Source of the DNA: Ketobacter sp964016105
GTDB lineage: Bacteria; Pseudomonadota; Gammaproteobacteria; Pseudomonadales; Ketobacteraceae
Length of the DNA stretch: 64,000 nucleotides
Direction of reading: 5' to 3'
Assembly (NCBI GenBank): GCA_964016105.1
Contig: CAXHEX010000017.1
Span: 38,905-102,904, forward strand
Notes under the pieces: model-generated
Told to the model about the DNA's origin: nothing
The model's input: the letters and a program-made list of their open reading frames with translations, nothing else
Databases searched by the model: none
Program-made: the position numbers and the translations under genes
In this document: positions 36,348-46,026 of the stretch, in pieces
Position numbering within the stretch: the stretch's first letter is position 1
How the letters are laid out: every line of letters begins with the position of its first letter

Positions 36348-37001
36348 ATGAGTAAGCAACTAATTGATTTGCAATATAAAAAAACACCAAAGCAAGCCCG
36401 ATCGAAAGCCACGGTGGACGCCATAATCCAAGCAAGTGCTCAGATTTTGTTGGAGAAGGGTTATGCAGGGGTGAGTACTAATCTGGCAGCGGAACGTGCC
36501 GGGGTCAGCATTGGTTCTGTTTATGAATATTTCCCCGGTAAGGAAGCAATCGTGGCAGCGGTGGCTACCCAATTGGTGGAATCCATGCTGCAACAGATGC
36601 AGGCAGCGTTGCAGCGGACTGAAGAATTCGAGTTTGAACCTGCCATGCGCTATTGGATACAAAGCCTGTATGAAATTGCCCAGGTAGAACACCGGCTGCT
36701 TAGGGTGTTGTTGTTCCAAGTGCCTTTTATTCATCGTGTACCGGCGGTGGCAGGGTTGCAAAAAGAACTTTTCCGTTTGGCCTTGGTGGGGGCCAGTAAA
36801 ACCGAAGAGCGTCATTTGATTCATTTAACCAGCGAGTCGCTTTACCTGATTACCACCATGACGGGTTCCACTTTGCTGCAGCTGGCCCTTATGCCTCCCG
36901 CGGGATTGGATATCGAGATCATAATTGACGAACTAACTCAGAAAATGATTGCGTGGCTGTATCAAGTTCAAGAAAAAGAGAGCGTTGGTTTAACCCAATA
37001 A
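36348..37001 (+). CDS. TetR-family transcriptional regulator, divergent from DUF2236 gene
   Basis: A 217-residue regulator. The N-terminal helix-turn-helix is ILLEKGYAGVSTNLAAERAGVSIGSVYEYFPGKEAIVAAV, residues about 35-75. The C-terminal ligand domain is all-helical. Its position suggests it controls the divergent DUF2236 oxygenase and ligase genes; the 94-base intergenic region has only a weak imperfect repeat (CTTTAC/GTAAGG). No cognate palindrome as good as those of the other TetR genes was seen. Confidence 0.92.
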   Translation: MSKQLIDLQYKKTPKQARSKATVDAIIQASAQILLEKGYAGVSTNLAAERAGVSIGSVYEYFPGKEAIVAAVATQLVESMLQQMQAALQRTEEFEFEPAMRYWIQSLYEIAQVEHRLLRVLLFQVPFIHRVPAVAGLQKELFRLALVGASKTEERHLIHLTSESLYLITTMTGSTLLQLALMPPAGLDIEIIIDELTQKMIAWLYQVQEKESVGLTQ

Positions 37002-37073
37002 GCTGAGTTTGTTGGTCATGTTGAATTGACTTATTGCTTGGTAAATTACTGAGGGAGGTCGCTGTACGTATCA

Positions 37074-37655
37074 TTACCTCAGTGTTTCAGTAAGCATGAA
37101 GCGCAATTGTGTTGCCACTTGATCGAAGGGTACGATATCCTTGGTGGCTCGACACATGGCAAGAGCGCCTTCAGTGGATGCAATGATCATGGTGGCCAAA
37201 CTTTTAGCCTGAGCTTCATCAACTCCTTCCTCAACCAGTGCGGTACCTAACAAGCCTCGCCAATGGTTAAAAACCGCAGCAGCCACTTGGTGTGCAGCGT
37301 CTATTTCTGCAGTGGTTGCTTCTTCCATCACCACAGCAATCACCGGACAACCGGCTTTGTATTCGGTTGATATGATCACATCTCGCCACAGTTGCAAAAA
37401 AGACTCCACACCGGAAAATACGCCCTTTGTCAGCTCTCGCGTTAGCATGGTTGAAACTTTGTCCCCAGCTAGTTGCACGGCTTCAGTTATCACTTGTTTC
37501 TTTCCCTCAGGGAAATAGTGATAAGTGGAACCTAGAGGCGCCTTGGCGGCTTTCGCTAAATCCCGAATACTGGTGGCATTCATGCCTCTACGACGCAGCA
37601 TGTCTGCTGCGGTTGCCACCAACCTTAATCTAGCTTCAGGATTGGATCTCGCCAT
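37074..37655 (-). CDS. TetR-family regulator with paired operators, probable repressor
   Basis: I use the ATG at 37655 (MARSNPEARLRLV), which has a GAGAG ribosome site, rather than the ATG at 37691; this gives 193 residues. The helix-turn-helix is MLRRRGMNATSIRDLAKAAKAPLGSTYHYFPEGKKQVI. The C-terminal half resembles the YxaF/LmrA-type ligand domain. Its own promoter (TTGCTA and CATACT, spacing 17, at 37782-37810) contains one TATAAC operator and has another downstream. The same operator pair lies in the promoter of the molybdopterin oxidoreductase 10 kb away, so I infer autorepression and control of that gene. Confidence 0.92.
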   Translation of the reverse strand: MARSNPEARLRLVATAADMLRRRGMNATSIRDLAKAAKAPLGSTYHYFPEGKKQVITEAVQLAGDKVSTMLTRELTKGVFSGVESFLQLWRDVIISTEYKAGCPVIAVVMEEATTAEIDAAHQVAAAVFNHWRGLLGTALVEEGVDEAQAKSLATMIIASTEGALAMCRATKDIVPFDQVATQLRFMLTETLR

Positions 37656-37759
37656 AAATCTACTCTCTACTTCAAAGTTGCTATGGCTCATTATAACTTG
37701 GATCTATTGGCTGTAGTGGCACCTGTTTGTTAGCTTGAGTCACAACCTAGTGTTGTTTT

Positions 37760-37806
37760 TATAACGTTCGTCATACATCAAAGTATGGAGTATAACAATT
37801 GTTATA
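37760..37806. promoter_or_regulatory. paired 16-bp TetR-type operators before the TetR gene
   Basis: TATAACGTTCGTCATA (37760-37775) and the perfect palindrome TATAACAATTGTTATA (37791-37806) are 31 bases apart centre to centre. The palindrome occupies the -35/-10 spacer of the minus-strand promoter. They match the pair at 27072-27115. Confidence 0.78.
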
Positions 37807-37810
37807 GCAA
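37782..37810 (-). promoter_or_regulatory. promoter of the TetR gene
   Basis: On the minus strand TTGCTA (37810-37805) and CATACT (37787-37782) are 17 bases apart. An operator palindrome fills the spacer, the same layout as at 27067-27094. Confidence 0.55.
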
Positions 37811-37823
37811 GTGCTGAAGTGGC

Positions 37824-38273
37824 CTAGCGACCCACAGCTCTGGCCTGATAGCGGCCGGTTGTCACAGCGCAAACCTCACCGTTTTCGTCCTTAATTTCTT
37901 GCTCGAGGATGTAGGTGGACTTTCCCTTTTCTTCCACTTCTTGAGTGATGCGCGCTATTTCTTCTTCGCTGATGCGACATTCCACTGTAACTGCGGTTTT
38001 AGCAGGTTTAACAAACTTGATGTTCATTTCTGCAATAATGGGGTAGCACTTGGTGACGTCGAATGCGCTATAAAACAACGCGCCTCCGGGGAGTTCACCA
38101 ATGGTAAACAAAGAACCCGCGTACATGATGCCAATGTGATTAATATTTTGCTCGAAGGGCAATTTCATTTTTACATAACCACGCTCAAGCTCAATTACTT
38201 CGGCGCCGCAAAACTTGGCTAATGGGATAGTGCCAGACGTCATTTTATTAACTTGGTCTAGATCCAGTGACAT
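37824..38273 (-). CDS. hotdog-fold acyl-CoA thioesterase, PaaI/DUF4442-like
   Basis: A 149-residue single hotdog domain. The core helix region NHIGIMYAGSLFTIGELPGGALFYSAF and the strand NIKFVKPAKTAVTVECRI fit the PaaI/YiiD-type thioesterases, where an acidic residue on the central helix (here the Glu in IGEL) helps catalysis. It probably hydrolyses an acyl-CoA to release CoA. It reads in the same direction as the TetR gene, but a separate promoter lies between them. Confidence 0.8.
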   Translation of the reverse strand: MSLDLDQVNKMTSGTIPLAKFCGAEVIELERGYVKMKLPFEQNINHIGIMYAGSLFTIGELPGGALFYSAFDVTKCYPIIAEMNIKFVKPAKTAVTVECRISEEEIARITQEVEEKGKSTYILEQEIKDENGEVCAVTTGRYQARAVGR

Positions 38274-38295
38274 GTTTCAACCCCTGTAGTTTATT

Positions 38296-38337
38296 CTTGC
38301 TATTATTCAGCGTTGCAATTCACTGAATAATAGCAAG
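38296..38337. repeat. 15-bp inverted repeat between two minus-strand genes
   Basis: CTTGCTATTATTCAG (38296-38310) and its exact reverse complement (38323-38337) enclose 12 bases. It is either the terminator of the beta-propeller gene upstream or an operator for the thioesterase, whose start is 23 bases away. No T-run is adjacent. Confidence 0.6.
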
Positions 38338-38450
38338 CCTTCGTCTATGAAACTATTATTCCATTACACTCCTGCTAAAACTGTATTGACCGATGTGCTC
38401 AATATGGTGATAGAAATTGTCATCTTGCAGGTGTGCAATCACTGGCTATT

Positions 38451-40133
38451 TCACTTTGTGTTATATGCGCTAATGTGAATCAAGGAGGTCGCGTCCTTTA
38501 TGGTGTCGGGTATTGCCCACCACCAAGCAGGTCGATAGGTGTAGTTATCTCCCACTTTAGTAATTTGATTATTGGTGGTTGCGCTAATTGAACGTGCCAG
38601 AAATCCGTTTTCATATCCAAAGTAATCGGCTTCGCCAGTGGTAGGATTTAGGGCCAGCAACGTACTGCTATGCTCAATCAGGTTTGCGTCATTAAAACTA
38701 CCCTCAGTTATTATTTCCCCTTCAACCTTTTGTGTGTTCAGCGCTAAGATCAGATCGTTGTTTTGAGCAATAGATAGGCCAACTACATTTTGCCATGTGG
38801 ATAGAATAGTTGGGTATTCATCACTGTCTTGGTTTTCGATAATTAAGGGAATTGAGGATGCTTCATGGGTCCAGAGTGGTACACCATTTTTGTTGACAGC
38901 AAATACCAAACTATCGAGATTCACTACCGGATTAAACAAACTCATGTGATGGTAGCGAGAAGTTGCTGAGCTGGTTATATAAACGGAATCTTCCGCTACT
39001 AGAATTTTTGAACCTAAAAAATTGCTGCGAATAGAAAAGGGGGCATAGGAACTGCGATTTCCCTTTAAAAACTCCACATATTCTGCGTCGGTGCCTGTAC
39101 CTAAAGTATCGGGTAGTAACGATGTCCAAATTAAGTCACCTTCAGAGTTGTACTTTTTGATGGATAACTGAGACAAACTGGTAAGACAACCAAAGCTAGT
39201 GCGAGCCTCAGTGACATAGAGCGCTTCGTTTTCGAAACCAAGCCCAAGCACGGTATGTGCTTCTGCAACGCCCGGTGTGCAGGCGGCATTGGCATTTGGG
39301 TCTGTTTGATCTGGAGTTGAAGGGAGCTGGTGGATTAAATTACCATTTGAGTCGTAAACCCAAACCTCATTCTGAGGAGATGCTATAGCAATTCGATTTT
39401 CTGAAATGCTAGATGGATGTATGTCCGCTGCAGATCTGTAGGGGAGACTGTAGCCAACTATATGACTGGTCTCATGCTCATGGCTCCAAAGAATCTCACC
39501 GGTGCTACTGGAAAGTGCCAGCGCTTCGACCGAGCCAGACTCAGACGAATTAATATGGCCTACGGCAAGCAATAAGGTATTTTCGCTATTGATACCGATT
39601 TCAATTGGGGTATCAAGGCTGGGGTTTTCAAATACCTGTTGCCAGATCAGGTCGCCATTTTCATTGATCTTATATACAGCCAGGTCATAGTCCTGTGGAT
39701 TAGTTTCGTAGCTGATACCGGGGACCATTCCAGCAGCGAAGATATTGTTGTCGCTGGCTACGGCGATAGCGCTTATTTCTGCGCCACCGTTATAAAACTG
39801 ATATTGCGCAGGGTCTCGACGCAATCCATTATCGTATTCGAACTGCCACAGTAACTCTCCCTGGGAGTTGTACTTTTGTAACAGAGCCTGGAAGTGGGTG
39901 CTTGTATTGCCACGATTATCAAGGCCAATTTCCACAGCACTGGCGCCACCCACCAGCAGATTCCCTTGATTATCGCTTGCACTGGTCACGCTGTAGTTAC
40001 GGGAATCCTCTATGGGAGAGGCGTAATCAACTTTCCACGAGGTCTGGTAGCAGGCGAACAAGCTAATGCTGGCCATAATGGTCGTTATGGGTTTTAAAAT
40101 CCGTCTATGGTTGCCTGTAGCTGCTTGAATCAT
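38451..40133 (-). CDS. large secreted or lipid-anchored beta-propeller protein
   Basis: A 560-residue protein starting at the ATG at 40133, which has GGAG upstream; an in-frame ATG lies at 40172. A signal segment (ILKPITTIMASISLFAC) ends in a Cys that could be a non-classical lipobox. The rest is made of propeller-like blades repeating the pattern KYNSQGELLWQFEY, KINENGDLIWQQVF, KKYNSEGDLIWTSLL and AVNKNGVPLWTHEA, with a W-D/Q blade end each time. This resembles SBBP/PQQ-like repeats. No PQQ-dehydrogenase active-site motif is present. Function unknown, perhaps a surface binding or sensing protein. Confidence 0.75.
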   Translation of the reverse strand: MIQAATGNHRRILKPITTIMASISLFACYQTSWKVDYASPIEDSRNYSVTSASDNQGNLLVGGASAVEIGLDNRGNTSTHFQALLQKYNSQGELLWQFEYDNGLRRDPAQYQFYNGGAEISAIAVASDNNIFAAGMVPGISYETNPQDYDLAVYKINENGDLIWQQVFENPSLDTPIEIGINSENTLLLAVGHINSSESGSVEALALSSSTGEILWSHEHETSHIVGYSLPYRSAADIHPSSISENRIAIASPQNEVWVYDSNGNLIHQLPSTPDQTDPNANAACTPGVAEAHTVLGLGFENEALYVTEARTSFGCLTSLSQLSIKKYNSEGDLIWTSLLPDTLGTGTDAEYVEFLKGNRSSYAPFSIRSNFLGSKILVAEDSVYITSSATSRYHHMSLFNPVVNLDSLVFAVNKNGVPLWTHEASSIPLIIENQDSDEYPTILSTWQNVVGLSIAQNNDLILALNTQKVEGEIITEGSFNDANLIEHSSTLLALNPTTGEADYFGYENGFLARSISATTNNQITKVGDNYTYRPAWWWAIPDTIKDATSLIHISAYNTK

Positions 40134-40360
40134 GAGTAACTCCCTAATTGGTTCTTTACGTTGTCCATTCATTTCTTAGTTTTCTTATTGTGTGCATGCG
40201 CAATTGGCCTGACGAATTATATAGACAGTGACAAGAAAAAAATAAGATTAAAAGGAGATTTAAGCCATAAAAACTAACGGGTTAGGGAATCATGCCACCA
40301 TGATTACAGCTTAGGGCTATAATGCGGCTTTGGTTTTGTCAGATCTAACATAGGATCATT

Positions 40361-41887
40361 GTGAAAAAGAGTAAAAAAGCGGGTAAATATGCCGCCAAGA
40401 AGGTGACTATAAGGCTCCCTGGACGCCCAGGGATTAAAACGTTGGCTGCGGCGGAGGCATTGGCCTTTAGTCAGCAGCTGGCGCAGAAAAATCAGTGGCC
40501 AGCGTTAATTTTTGTAGTTAAGCAACTTACTGAGCAGGTGCCAGGTTACGATCAACCTTGGTTATTGCTATTTCAAGGCCACCATCAAGCAGGTGATTAT
40601 TCAGGTTTAATGGAAGCGGCCGACCATTGCCTTAAGCACAATCCGAGATTTATGCCTGCCATGGTATCCAAGGCAACAGCTCTGCGTATAAATCAGTTTC
40701 ACACTGAGGCGCTTGCGTTAATTGAGAAAGCGTTGAAGTTAGAACCAGGCAACGCCCGATTGCTCAATCATCTGGGTATTGTGCAAAAAGAATTGGGTCA
40801 GCATGAACCTGCTCTGGCCAGTTTCAATCGTTGCATCAAGCTCGACCCGAACCACTGTGAGCCCTATTGGAATCGATCAGACTTATTAAATGAGCCTCAA
40901 TCTGATGATATTGACGCCATGGAGTCCCGTTTACAAAAGCCTGGATTGAGCTCTCTTGATCAGGCCCGCTTGCATTATTCTTTGGCTCGGGCAAAGGAAT
41001 TCTTGGGGGATACTGAAGCTCAGTTCGAGCACATTGAGACAGGTGCGAAGTTGAAGCGTGAATCATTGAATTATGATCATGATGCAGAACTGGCGCGAAT
41101 AAACCACATTCCAGAGGTGTTTACCCCTGAGCTGTTACAGCAGCCTAGCGGTTATAGGGATGCTGGTTCTGTTCCAATATTTATCTGTGGGCTGCCGCGC
41201 AGTGGTACCACATTGGTGGAACAGATTCTTTCCAGTCATCCACAGGTTCAGGCCGGTGATGAATTGTATGATTTACCGTTGGCGGCAAGTCATGTGTTGC
41301 AACGGAAGGGTGGCAAGCTTGAATTTCCACAGTGGGGTGGAGAGCTGTCGGAACAGGAATGGAAGTCTTTGGGGGAACGCTACTATGGCACCACTCGAGC
41401 GCTTCAGGGGCAGCGCTTTTTTACCGATAAAAACTTGCAAAACTATCAAGCCATAGGCGTCATCAAAAAAGCGTTACCAGAAGCCAAAATTATTATTTGT
41501 CAGCGTCACCCCATGGATAATTTATGGAGTTGTTATCGTCAACTGTTCGCTGATGGTCTTATGTTTACTTATTCTCAAACAGAGCTTGCCGATATTTGGA
41601 ATGCAGCTAGTCGTCTTCAGAATTATTGGCAAGCTCAATTGGGCGAGCAGTTATTCGTGCTTGAGCACGAACAGCTTTTGCAAAACCAGGAGCAGACAAC
41701 TCAGGCTTTACTTGAATATGTGGGCCTGGAATGGGATATCAGTTGTATGGAATTTCAAAGCAATCCCCGCCCGGTCCGCACAACCTCCGCTTTGCAGGTT
41801 CGCAAACCGTTGAATTCTGCTCGGCAGGGGCAGTGGAAAATCTTTGAGCGTCAGTTGCAGCCTATGAAAGAGAGATTAAATCTGTGA
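40361..41887 (+). CDS. TPR-repeat sulfotransferase
   Basis: A 508-residue two-part protein starting at GTG 40361. The N-terminus (first 25 residues) is very basic. Residues about 40-250 are helical tetratricopeptide repeats (ALALIEKALKLEPGNARLLNHLGIVQKELGQHEPALASFNRCIKLDPNH). The C-terminal half is a sulfotransferase: the PAPS 5'-phosphate loop CGLPRSGTTLVEQIL near 275 and a 3'-phosphate region (IICQRHPMDNLWSCYRQ). It would transfer sulfate from PAPS to an unknown acceptor. Such TPR-sulfotransferases are widespread in marine proteobacteria. No PAPS synthesis genes are nearby. Confidence 0.88.
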   Translation: MKKSKKAGKYAAKKVTIRLPGRPGIKTLAAAEALAFSQQLAQKNQWPALIFVVKQLTEQVPGYDQPWLLLFQGHHQAGDYSGLMEAADHCLKHNPRFMPAMVSKATALRINQFHTEALALIEKALKLEPGNARLLNHLGIVQKELGQHEPALASFNRCIKLDPNHCEPYWNRSDLLNEPQSDDIDAMESRLQKPGLSSLDQARLHYSLARAKEFLGDTEAQFEHIETGAKLKRESLNYDHDAELARINHIPEVFTPELLQQPSGYRDAGSVPIFICGLPRSGTTLVEQILSSHPQVQAGDELYDLPLAASHVLQRKGGKLEFPQWGGELSEQEWKSLGERYYGTTRALQGQRFFTDKNLQNYQAIGVIKKALPEAKIIICQRHPMDNLWSCYRQLFADGLMFTYSQTELADIWNAASRLQNYWQAQLGEQLFVLEHEQLLQNQEQTTQALLEYVGLEWDISCMEFQSNPRPVRTTSALQVRKPLNSARQGQWKIFERQLQPMKERLNL

Positions 41888-41947
41888 GGTTTTTATGATT
41901 CAGCTATTGTTAAACCCTAAGTGCGCGGTGACAGCATGGTATTATTT

Positions 41948-44323
41948 TTAATAAATGGTTGATTCTTCCGGAAGCGCAAACGCAACAATAGCATCACTTT
42001 TCCCCGATAGCATGGCGCCGTGGCCCCCGGCGGCAATCACCACAAACTGGCGTTTACTTTTTTCTGACCAATACACCGCCGGAGTGGCATGTCCACCCGC
42101 AGGTAGCGGTGCGCGCCACAGTTCTTCTCCGGTTTTGGTGTTATAGGCGCGAATGACACGTTCTTGGGTGGCTCCTATAAAAGTAATTCCCGATGCGGTG
42201 GAAGTGGATCCCCCTAAGTTAGGCACACCCATTGGAATGGGTAGGTGGCTACGTAGCAGTAAAGGCCCACTGTCTCGGGCTGTGCCGAAAGGTTTCTGCC
42301 ATAGCAGCTTTCGTGTATTTAAATCCACTGCACTGACCAAGCCAAATGGCGGTTCCTGACAGGGCACCGCAAAAAAGGAGAGGAAAGGATTGGATGAAAT
42401 CGCATAGGGCGTACCTGATTGCGGTGCGATAAGTGCCACGCCTTTGCCTCCACCACCATTTTCAACGGAAAAAGGTTTAATGCCTTTTTTGTCGGCAGTT
42501 TCCCTATCAATTAGCTGGTTGTACATCATTACGTGGGTGGAATTCACGAACATAAGTTGATTCACCGGGTCAACTGAAACGCTGCCCCAATTGATGCCGC
42601 CAAGATAGCCCGGCCAGGTGACAGTGGCTCTGTCTACGCCCACAGGCGTCATGGTGCCTTCAAATCGCGCTTTCAAAAACTTCACTCTGCAATGGGCCTG
42701 ATCAACCGGCGTGAGTCCCCATAGATCCTTTTCACTGGGTTCAGGTCCTTCGAAGGATGGCATACCGGTAGAGAAGGGTTGCGTGGGTGAAGTCCAGTCG
42801 CCTTCGGCAGCACCTTGCGGAACCGGCAGTTCTTCCGCTTCAGCAATGGGGGTGCCGTTGGTTCGATCCAAAAAGAAAATTTCACCCCGTTTAGTGGGTT
42901 GCAGCAGGGCTTTAGTACCATCGGGTAGATCAATCAACACCGGTTGTGAGGCCACATCATAATCCCACAAATCGTGGTGGGTGGTTTGAAACGACCACTT
43001 CTCTTTTCCGGTGTCGGCCTGCAGTGCAACCACTGCGCTGGAATACTTTTCATCGTTTTCGGTGCGATAGCCCCCAAAATAATCCGGTGTGGCATTGCCG
43101 GTGGGCACGTACACCAAACCCAGTTCTTCATCGGCGCTCATTACACCCCAGCTGTTGGGCGTGCCTCGGGTGAAGGATTCGCCATGGGCAGGTAAGCCAT
43201 GTTGGTTGGGTCGGCCAATATCGAAGGCCCAACTGAATTCACCGGATACGGCGTCAAAGGCTCGGATTACGCCGGAAGGTTCTCCGGTGCGTTGGTTATC
43301 CATGACCCAGCCTCCGATAACCAGGCGGCCCTTGGTTACGGTTGGGGGAGAGGTGACGTAGTAGTAGCCTTTATCCACTACCCCCATACCTTGCAGCAAA
43401 CTGACTTCGCCATTTTCGCCAAAGTCCTTACAAGGTTCACCGGTTTCCGCATCCAGAGAGATCAGTCGTGCATCCAGGGTTGCCGTGTAAACCCGTTGCG
43501 AACACATGCCCGTTGCGTTAGGAACTCGGTAGTAGGAAACACCTCGACAGGTTCGAGTAAAAACTCCGGCAGCATCAATGTGGCTGCGATGACGCCAGAG
43601 TTCTTCACCGGTTTCCGCATCAAGTGAGATTACATCGTTGTACCCGGTACAAAGAAAAAGTCGATCACCCACTTTGAGTGGTGTGGCTTCAATGGTGAGG
43701 ATGCCATCAAACATACTGGCTGGTTCGTAGCCGGATGTGCCCGCGTGATAGGTCCATACGGGTTTCAAGTTGCCAATGTTCTCCGGTGTGATTTGGGTCA
43801 GGGGTGAATAGCGTTGACCTGCAACCGTATTGCCATAGTGATGCCATTCCCCCGCTTCCGCTTGACTGGGGGAGGTGTAATCAATTGTGCCACTGACACG
43901 CTCAGGTAATTGATCCTGGTAGAAAGCAAAGCCCAAGCCCACTGCGGCAACTGAAATTAGACCACCCCAAAGTAGCCGTGAACCTGTAAATCCAGGCGCT
44001 AATCCCAAACACTGGCGATAGGGTGGTGCGAGCATCCACAGCCCGAATACCGTAAACAAAGCAAGGCGCGGAGCCAATGCCCAACCGTCCCCTTCGGATT
44101 CCCAAATGGCCCATAGCAATACCACCAGGTAGTGAAGGCCGTACACCCAGTAGGCTAAAAAAGAACGCCGCACAGTGAAAAGCGCCGTTAAAGCGAGCAT
44201 GACACCGGAGAACAAATAGATTGTGGATCCGCCCAATAGGCACAACTCTAACCCAAACCAAAGTAGCGATAAACTCACTAAAGTGAGCAAGATGATAAAG
44301 GTTTTGTTTGCTGCATTAATCAA
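41948..44323 (-). CDS. membrane-bound PQQ-dependent dehydrogenase, glucose/quinate/shikimate type
   Basis: Quinoprotein dehydrogenase of 791 residues. The first 140 residues contain four to five membrane helices as in Gcd, where ubiquinone is reduced. The periplasmic eight-bladed propeller carries W-motifs and the active region FQTTHHDLWDYDVASQPV with the catalytic Asp. The Cys pair typical of alcohol dehydrogenases is not evident. The substrate could be glucose, quinate, a polyol or a terpene-type cyclic alcohol; the neighbouring P450 makes the last attractive but unproven. No pqq synthesis genes are in the window. It is divergent from the P450 gene at 44585. Confidence 0.92.
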   Translation of the reverse strand: MINAANKTFIILLTLVSLSLLWFGLELCLLGGSTIYLFSGVMLALTALFTVRRSFLAYWVYGLHYLVVLLWAIWESEGDGWALAPRLALFTVFGLWMLAPPYRQCLGLAPGFTGSRLLWGGLISVAAVGLGFAFYQDQLPERVSGTIDYTSPSQAEAGEWHHYGNTVAGQRYSPLTQITPENIGNLKPVWTYHAGTSGYEPASMFDGILTIEATPLKVGDRLFLCTGYNDVISLDAETGEELWRHRSHIDAAGVFTRTCRGVSYYRVPNATGMCSQRVYTATLDARLISLDAETGEPCKDFGENGEVSLLQGMGVVDKGYYYVTSPPTVTKGRLVIGGWVMDNQRTGEPSGVIRAFDAVSGEFSWAFDIGRPNQHGLPAHGESFTRGTPNSWGVMSADEELGLVYVPTGNATPDYFGGYRTENDEKYSSAVVALQADTGKEKWSFQTTHHDLWDYDVASQPVLIDLPDGTKALLQPTKRGEIFFLDRTNGTPIAEAEELPVPQGAAEGDWTSPTQPFSTGMPSFEGPEPSEKDLWGLTPVDQAHCRVKFLKARFEGTMTPVGVDRATVTWPGYLGGINWGSVSVDPVNQLMFVNSTHVMMYNQLIDRETADKKGIKPFSVENGGGGKGVALIAPQSGTPYAISSNPFLSFFAVPCQEPPFGLVSAVDLNTRKLLWQKPFGTARDSGPLLLRSHLPIPMGVPNLGGSTSTASGITFIGATQERVIRAYNTKTGEELWRAPLPAGGHATPAVYWSEKSKRQFVVIAAGGHGAMLSGKSDAIVAFALPEESTIY

Positions 44324-44443
44324 CGGACCCGTCTCCTTAATTTCTTTTTTTTCTTATTCGCAGAGCCCCTAAGCTCGCTGGATTCTTTGGCGTAGCTGAG
44401 TTTCGGGCTTTTGTGCTACGTCTCGGAGCGTGTGGTCATCTTA

Positions 44444-44471
44444 TTATTCTACTTGCATGAAAGTCAAATTA
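44444..44471. promoter_or_regulatory. imperfect copy of the 36-bp palindrome, divergent promoter region
   Basis: The left half ATTCTACTTGCA (44446-44457) matches the palindrome at 55965-56000 in 11 of 12 bases. The right half matches in 8 of 12. On the minus strand, TTGACT inside the right half could be the -35 box of the PQQ dehydrogenase gene. Confidence 0.6.
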
Positions 44472-44584
44472 GTGCAACTATCAATCAACGCAAAAGGAAG
44501 GGTCGTTTACCTTTGGCTAAAGTGATGGCTGGCGAACCTTTCAAACAATGACAAAAAGAACCGCGAAATTAAGGAGTTACCCAT

Positions 44585-45976
44585 ATGGTGGGGGGAAGTA
44601 GAGCACCTAATGTAAACCAGATGCAAAGCCCGAGTTTGGTGGAAATAGCTTGGCAGGTGAGGCAGAAAGGGGTGCTGGGCTTTTTTCTTCATCAGTGGAA
44701 ACAGCAAGGGGATTTGCCCCAGTTACGCATGGGGCGGCATCAGTTGTCGTTGATTGTTCACCCTGATCATGCCCGCAGGATTTTGCTCACAGAGCGCCAG
44801 CACTACGATAAGTTGGATGCCTGGGAAGTGTCCCGGCAGTTGACCTTGGGGGATGGTTTGATTGCGGCTAATGGCGCCCAATGGAAGCGACAGCGGCGTT
44901 TAATGGCCAGCTTTTTCACGCCTAAGAGTATTGAGGACTATTTCGAGCTGATGCTGGAAGCAGCTCAATCCGTGGCAGCAGGTTGGCAAAGTGCAGCGGA
45001 GTCTGGTGAAGAAGTGGACGTGCTGGATGATATGACCCGGGTCACCGCTTGGATTATTTTACGCTCCATGTTTGGCACCGAGATCAGCGAAGAACGGTTA
45101 CACGATCTGGCGGATGACGTTGAAACCATGATTCTATTTGGTAGCCGAAGAGAGATGCTACCCATTAAAGCTCCCATGTGGGTGCCGTTGCCCAGTCACG
45201 TTCGGCAAAAAAATGCCAAAGCCCGAGTCCACGGATTTATTCGGGAGGTAATTGTACGTCGTCGAGGTCTACCAGAATCCAGTTGGCCTAATGACCTATT
45301 GAGTAAGCTGATGTCGGCCAAAGACGAAGAAACCGGTGAAACCATGGCCGACTTATTGGTGCGGGATGAATGTCTGGGGATTTTTATTGCTGGCCATGAA
45401 ACCACCGCAAGAACCCTGGCATTTTTATGGTACTGTCTGGATCAAAACCCCCATGTAGCGGATCAATTGCACAAAGAATTGGATGGGGTATTGGAACCGG
45501 ATCAGATGCCAACCATTGATCATCTTAAGCAGTTGCCTTACATGGTGCAGGTGATCAAGGAAGTGCTGCGTTTATATCCTCCTGCCCCCGCTTTCCCCCG
45601 TGACCCCATTACCACCCAGAATATGGATGGGGTTGAACTAACGCCCGGCACCTATGTCTTGATATTTCCTTATGCCACCCATCGTCATCCCAATTTTTGG
45701 GACGATCCGGATAAATTCGATCCCGATCGTTTTCTACCTGAGCGGGAAGATAAGATGCACCCATTTGCCTACTACCCCTTTGGTGGTGGCAATCGGATTT
45801 GTATGGGGAACAGTTTTGCCATGTTGGAAATGAGCATTCTTACCGCAGTGCTGGCGCGACGATTTGATGCCAAGCTAAAGCCGGGTCACGTGCCTCACGT
45901 GGACATGAATGGCACTTTGATGATTCACAACGGGTTGCCCATGACCATGAGTATCCGCAACCACAAAAAGCATTAG
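44585..45976 (+). CDS. cytochrome P450, copy 1
   Basis: Soluble heme-thiolate monooxygenase of 463 residues. The I-helix oxygen-activation motif is AGHETT, the ExxR is EVLR with LYPPAPAFPRD after it, and the heme loop is FGGGNRICMG with the ligand Cys near 406. The sequence resembles the bacterial fatty-acid/alkyl hydroxylase type more than CYP101-like enzymes. No ferredoxin or reductase gene is nearby, so redox partners must be encoded elsewhere. AAGGAG sits eight bases before the ATG. First gene of a probable operon with the hydrolase and exporter. Confidence 0.95.
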   Translation: MVGGSRAPNVNQMQSPSLVEIAWQVRQKGVLGFFLHQWKQQGDLPQLRMGRHQLSLIVHPDHARRILLTERQHYDKLDAWEVSRQLTLGDGLIAANGAQWKRQRRLMASFFTPKSIEDYFELMLEAAQSVAAGWQSAAESGEEVDVLDDMTRVTAWIILRSMFGTEISEERLHDLADDVETMILFGSRREMLPIKAPMWVPLPSHVRQKNAKARVHGFIREVIVRRRGLPESSWPNDLLSKLMSAKDEETGETMADLLVRDECLGIFIAGHETTARTLAFLWYCLDQNPHVADQLHKELDGVLEPDQMPTIDHLKQLPYMVQVIKEVLRLYPPAPAFPRDPITTQNMDGVELTPGTYVLIFPYATHRHPNFWDDPDKFDPDRFLPEREDKMHPFAYYPFGGGNRICMGNSFAMLEMSILTAVLARRFDAKLKPGHVPHVDMNGTLMIHNGLPMTMSIRNHKKH

Positions 45977-46026
45977 AGTCATTTATAAAAAATAATGAGT
46001 TATAAAAACAATAACGAGATTAAATT

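Noticed and set aside
40318..40323. TATAAT box before the TPR-sulfotransferase gene
   Set aside because: The hexamer is perfect but no -35 sequence lies at a suitable distance, so a promoter is not claimed.
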